Assembly (NCBI GenBank): GCA_934463455.1
Contig: CAKSJU010000104.1
Span: forward strand, 1 to 7,157
Direction of reading: 5' to 3'
DNA length: 7,157 bases
DNA from: an uncultured Clostridia bacterium
GTDB lineage: Bacteria; Bacillota; Clostridia; UBA1381
The position numbers and the translations under genes were made by a program. Within the stretch, counting starts at the first letter, position 1; each line of letters begins with the position of its first letter. Shown here in pieces: positions 6,659 to 7,157 of the stretch. The notes beneath the pieces were generated by a model that made no database searches, was not told where the DNA came from, and worked only from the letters and a program-made list of their open reading frames with translations.

Positions 6659-6687
6659 ATTATAGCAGACTTTTTTTATTTTTTCAA
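6659..6687 (-). promoter_or_regulatory. Promoter of the SNF2 operon (sigma-A type)
   Basis: On the minus strand, -35 TTGAAA (6682-6687) and -10 TATAAT (6659-6664) are separated by 17 bp, with A/T tracts upstream. Predicted start near 6652 gives a leader of about 100 nt. It is divergent from the plus-strand promoter at 6758-6786, with about 70 bp of A+T-rich DNA between the two -35 boxes. Confidence 0.8.
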
Positions 6688-6757
6688 TATTTTTAAAAAA
6701 AATAATTGCAATATAGAAGATTTTATACCATAAAAACACTCATTTCAAATTTTTTGC

Positions 6758-6786
6758 TTGACAAAACGGAGTGCATATGATACAAT
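6758..6786 (+). promoter_or_regulatory. Strong plus-strand promoter of a candidate small RNA
   Basis: Perfect -35 TTGACA (6758-6763), 17-bp spacer, and -10 TACAAT (6781-6786, 5 of 6). A T-rich stretch precedes the -35. It is the best promoter in the window and points away from every identified gene. Transcription would start around 6791-6793. Confidence 0.87.
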
Positions 6787-6791
6787 CAAAA

Positions 6792-6881
6792 TGAGAGAAT
6801 TTCTGCGAGGGAATATTCTTACGTGTATCTAATACACTCTAACCCTGTATCGTTTGCAGACGGTATGGGGTTATTTTTTTT
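6792..6881 (+). ncRNA. Candidate orphan small RNA, about 90 nt, three hairpins
   Basis: A near-consensus promoter and a strong intrinsic terminator bracket about 90 nt with no credible gene. Three hairpins can be drawn: H1 (6795-6800 with 6815-6820, 14-nt loop), H2 (GTGTAT 6823-6828 with ATACAC 6832-6837, loop CTA), and H3, the terminator stem (6841-6852 with 6861-6872). The H1 loop segment TCTGCGA (6802-6808) is complementary to TTGCAGA (6854-6860) in the H3 loop, giving a possible 7-bp kissing interaction with one G-U pair. A 13-codon frame (MREFLRGNILTCI, 6791-6832) could only be translated leaderless. I recognise no riboswitch or known RNA family. It could also be an attenuated leader of a lost or very weak downstream gene. 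Confidence 0.6.
6841..6881 (+). terminator. Intrinsic terminator of the candidate small RNA
   Basis: A 12-bp stem with three G-T wobbles (AACCCTGTATCG with CGGTATGGGGTT) and the 8-nt loop TTTGCAGA is followed by A and eight T (6874-6881). The reverse strand has no T-tract after the stem, so the terminator works in the plus direction. Confidence 0.9.
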
Positions 6882-6965
6882 CAGATAGAATTATTTAAAG
6901 CATTGAAAGAAAATCATCAAGGTCAATTCGAGCCATGGAAAGTATACTTTTTAGTGTTTACTTAC

Positions 6966-6994
6966 TTGACTATGGTCAAAAAAATTTATATCAT
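6966..6994 (+). promoter_or_regulatory. Possible second plus-strand promoter with overlapping palindrome
   Basis: TTGACT (6966-6971) and TATCAT (6989-6994) are separated by 17 bp, each 5 of 6 to consensus. The -35 box is the left half of the inverted repeat TTGAC-TATG-GTCAA (6966-6979), which is placed like a repressor operator. No gene follows before the right-edge hairpin, so any transcript would be about 150 nt and non-coding. Confidence 0.4.
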
Positions 6995-7008
6995 GTTTTT
7001 ACGCCAAT

Positions 7009-7032
7009 TTTCGTGTTGAATTTCGTGTTGAA
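7009..7032. repeat. Perfect 12-bp tandem direct repeat
   Basis: TTTCGTGTTGAA occurs twice head to tail with no gap (7009-7020 and 7021-7032). It lies just downstream of the possible second plus-strand promoter. It may be a local slippage duplication or a paired binding site. Confidence 0.85.
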
Positions 7033-7121
7033 TATTTTTATAAAACCGTGTTTTGGAAAATAAAATTGCAATTTGAAATATAAAATACTATCCGCAAAAT
7101 CGCAGTAAAACACTATTAAAA

Positions 7122-7148
7122 CAAAAAAGCCGCTTCAAAAGCGGCTTT
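7122..7148 (-). terminator. Intrinsic terminator of a minus-strand gene beyond the right edge
   Basis: A perfect 9-bp stem, AAAGCCGCT (7126-7134) with AGCGGCTTT (7140-7148), has a 5-nt loop. Read on the minus strand it runs into six T (complement of 7123-7128), so it should end a transcript entering from beyond 7157. On the plus strand only TTTAT follows, so plus-direction termination would be weaker. Confidence 0.88.
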
Positions 7149-7157
7149 ATAAAATGG

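Larger units (their letters stand above)
6882..7121. other. Non-coding stretch without a recognisable gene
   Basis: About 240 bp of A+T-rich DNA between the small-RNA terminator and the minus-strand terminator at the right edge. A plus-strand frame is open from 6843 to 7019 (58 codons). It has only a TTG (6903) or a late ATG (6972) as starts, no Shine-Dalgarno, and no recognisable protein family. It holds a possible second plus-strand promoter, a palindrome and a 12-bp tandem repeat, listed separately. Confidence 0.6.

Noticed and set aside
2619..6671. The 7-mer AGTCTGC present in both the lexA leader (2619-2625) and the SNF2 promoter spacer (6665-6671, minus strand)
   Set aside because: A shared 7-mer between two windows of about 150 bp is expected by chance about once, and its position relative to the two promoters differs.
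6895..6936. Minus-strand 13-residue frame MARIDLDDFLSML starting at an ATG at 6936
   Set aside because: Too short, without a Shine-Dalgarno or a promoter nearby; it looks like the complement of the non-coding stretch.
6843..7019. Plus-strand open frame of 58 codons after the small-RNA terminator, including IELFKALKENHQGQFEPW
   Set aside because: It has no Shine-Dalgarno, no good start (only TTG at 6903 or a late ATG), part of it is the terminator itself, and the peptide matches no family I know. A gene remnant cannot be excluded.
6742..7078. Possible terminal inverted repeats ATTTCAAAT (6742-6750) and ATTTGAAAT (7070-7078) around the small-RNA region, suggesting a miniature transposon
   Set aside because: The arms are short and A/T-only apart from one base, no target-site duplication was found, and no transposase signal is present.

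Overview
The window comes from an A+T-rich, low-GC Gram-positive bacterium, most likely a member of the Clostridia (Oscillospiraceae/Lachnospiraceae-like). The evidence is the Bacillus/Clostridium-type LexA with an Ala-Gly cleavage site, a clostridial-type one-piece tmRNA, strong purine-rich Shine-Dalgarno sites, near-consensus sigma-A promoters, and a protein resembling the DUF6062 family, which I know only from Clostridia. The genus cannot be fixed from the sequence alone.

All five recognised genes lie on the minus strand and read from high to low coordinates: a SWIM-zinc-finger SNF2/Rad54-type ATPase (3461-6550), a duplicated Cys/His protein of unknown function (2675-3442), the SOS repressor lexA (1870-2505), S-adenosylmethionine synthetase metK (619-1800), and the tmRNA gene ssrA (66-414). 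The first two are 18 bp apart and look like one operon. lexA, metK and ssrA each have their own recognisable promoter. The lexA and metK -35 boxes overlap the stop codon of the gene before them, so the genes are tightly packed and readthrough between them is likely. A large nested inverted repeat separates metK from ssrA, and a classic hairpin/U-tract terminator follows ssrA.

The right end (6551-7157) has no convincing protein gene but is rich in signals. It holds the minus-strand promoter of the SNF2 operon and a very good divergent plus-strand promoter (TTGACA, 17 bp, TACAAT). That plus-strand promoter drives a roughly 90-nt transcript that ends in a strong intrinsic terminator: a candidate orphan small RNA whose two main loops can base-pair with each other. 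Further right are a second possible plus-strand promoter over a palindrome, a perfect 12-bp tandem repeat, and a minus-strand terminator that presumably ends a gene outside the window.

Functionally this is a housekeeping/stress neighbourhood: chromatin-type DNA translocase, DNA-damage repressor, methyl-donor synthesis and ribosome rescue. No phage, transposon or CRISPR signature was seen. The items most worth a second look are the candidate small RNA, the internally duplicated CxxC/CxxH protein next to lexA, and a LexA that lacks a recognisable SOS box at its own promoter.
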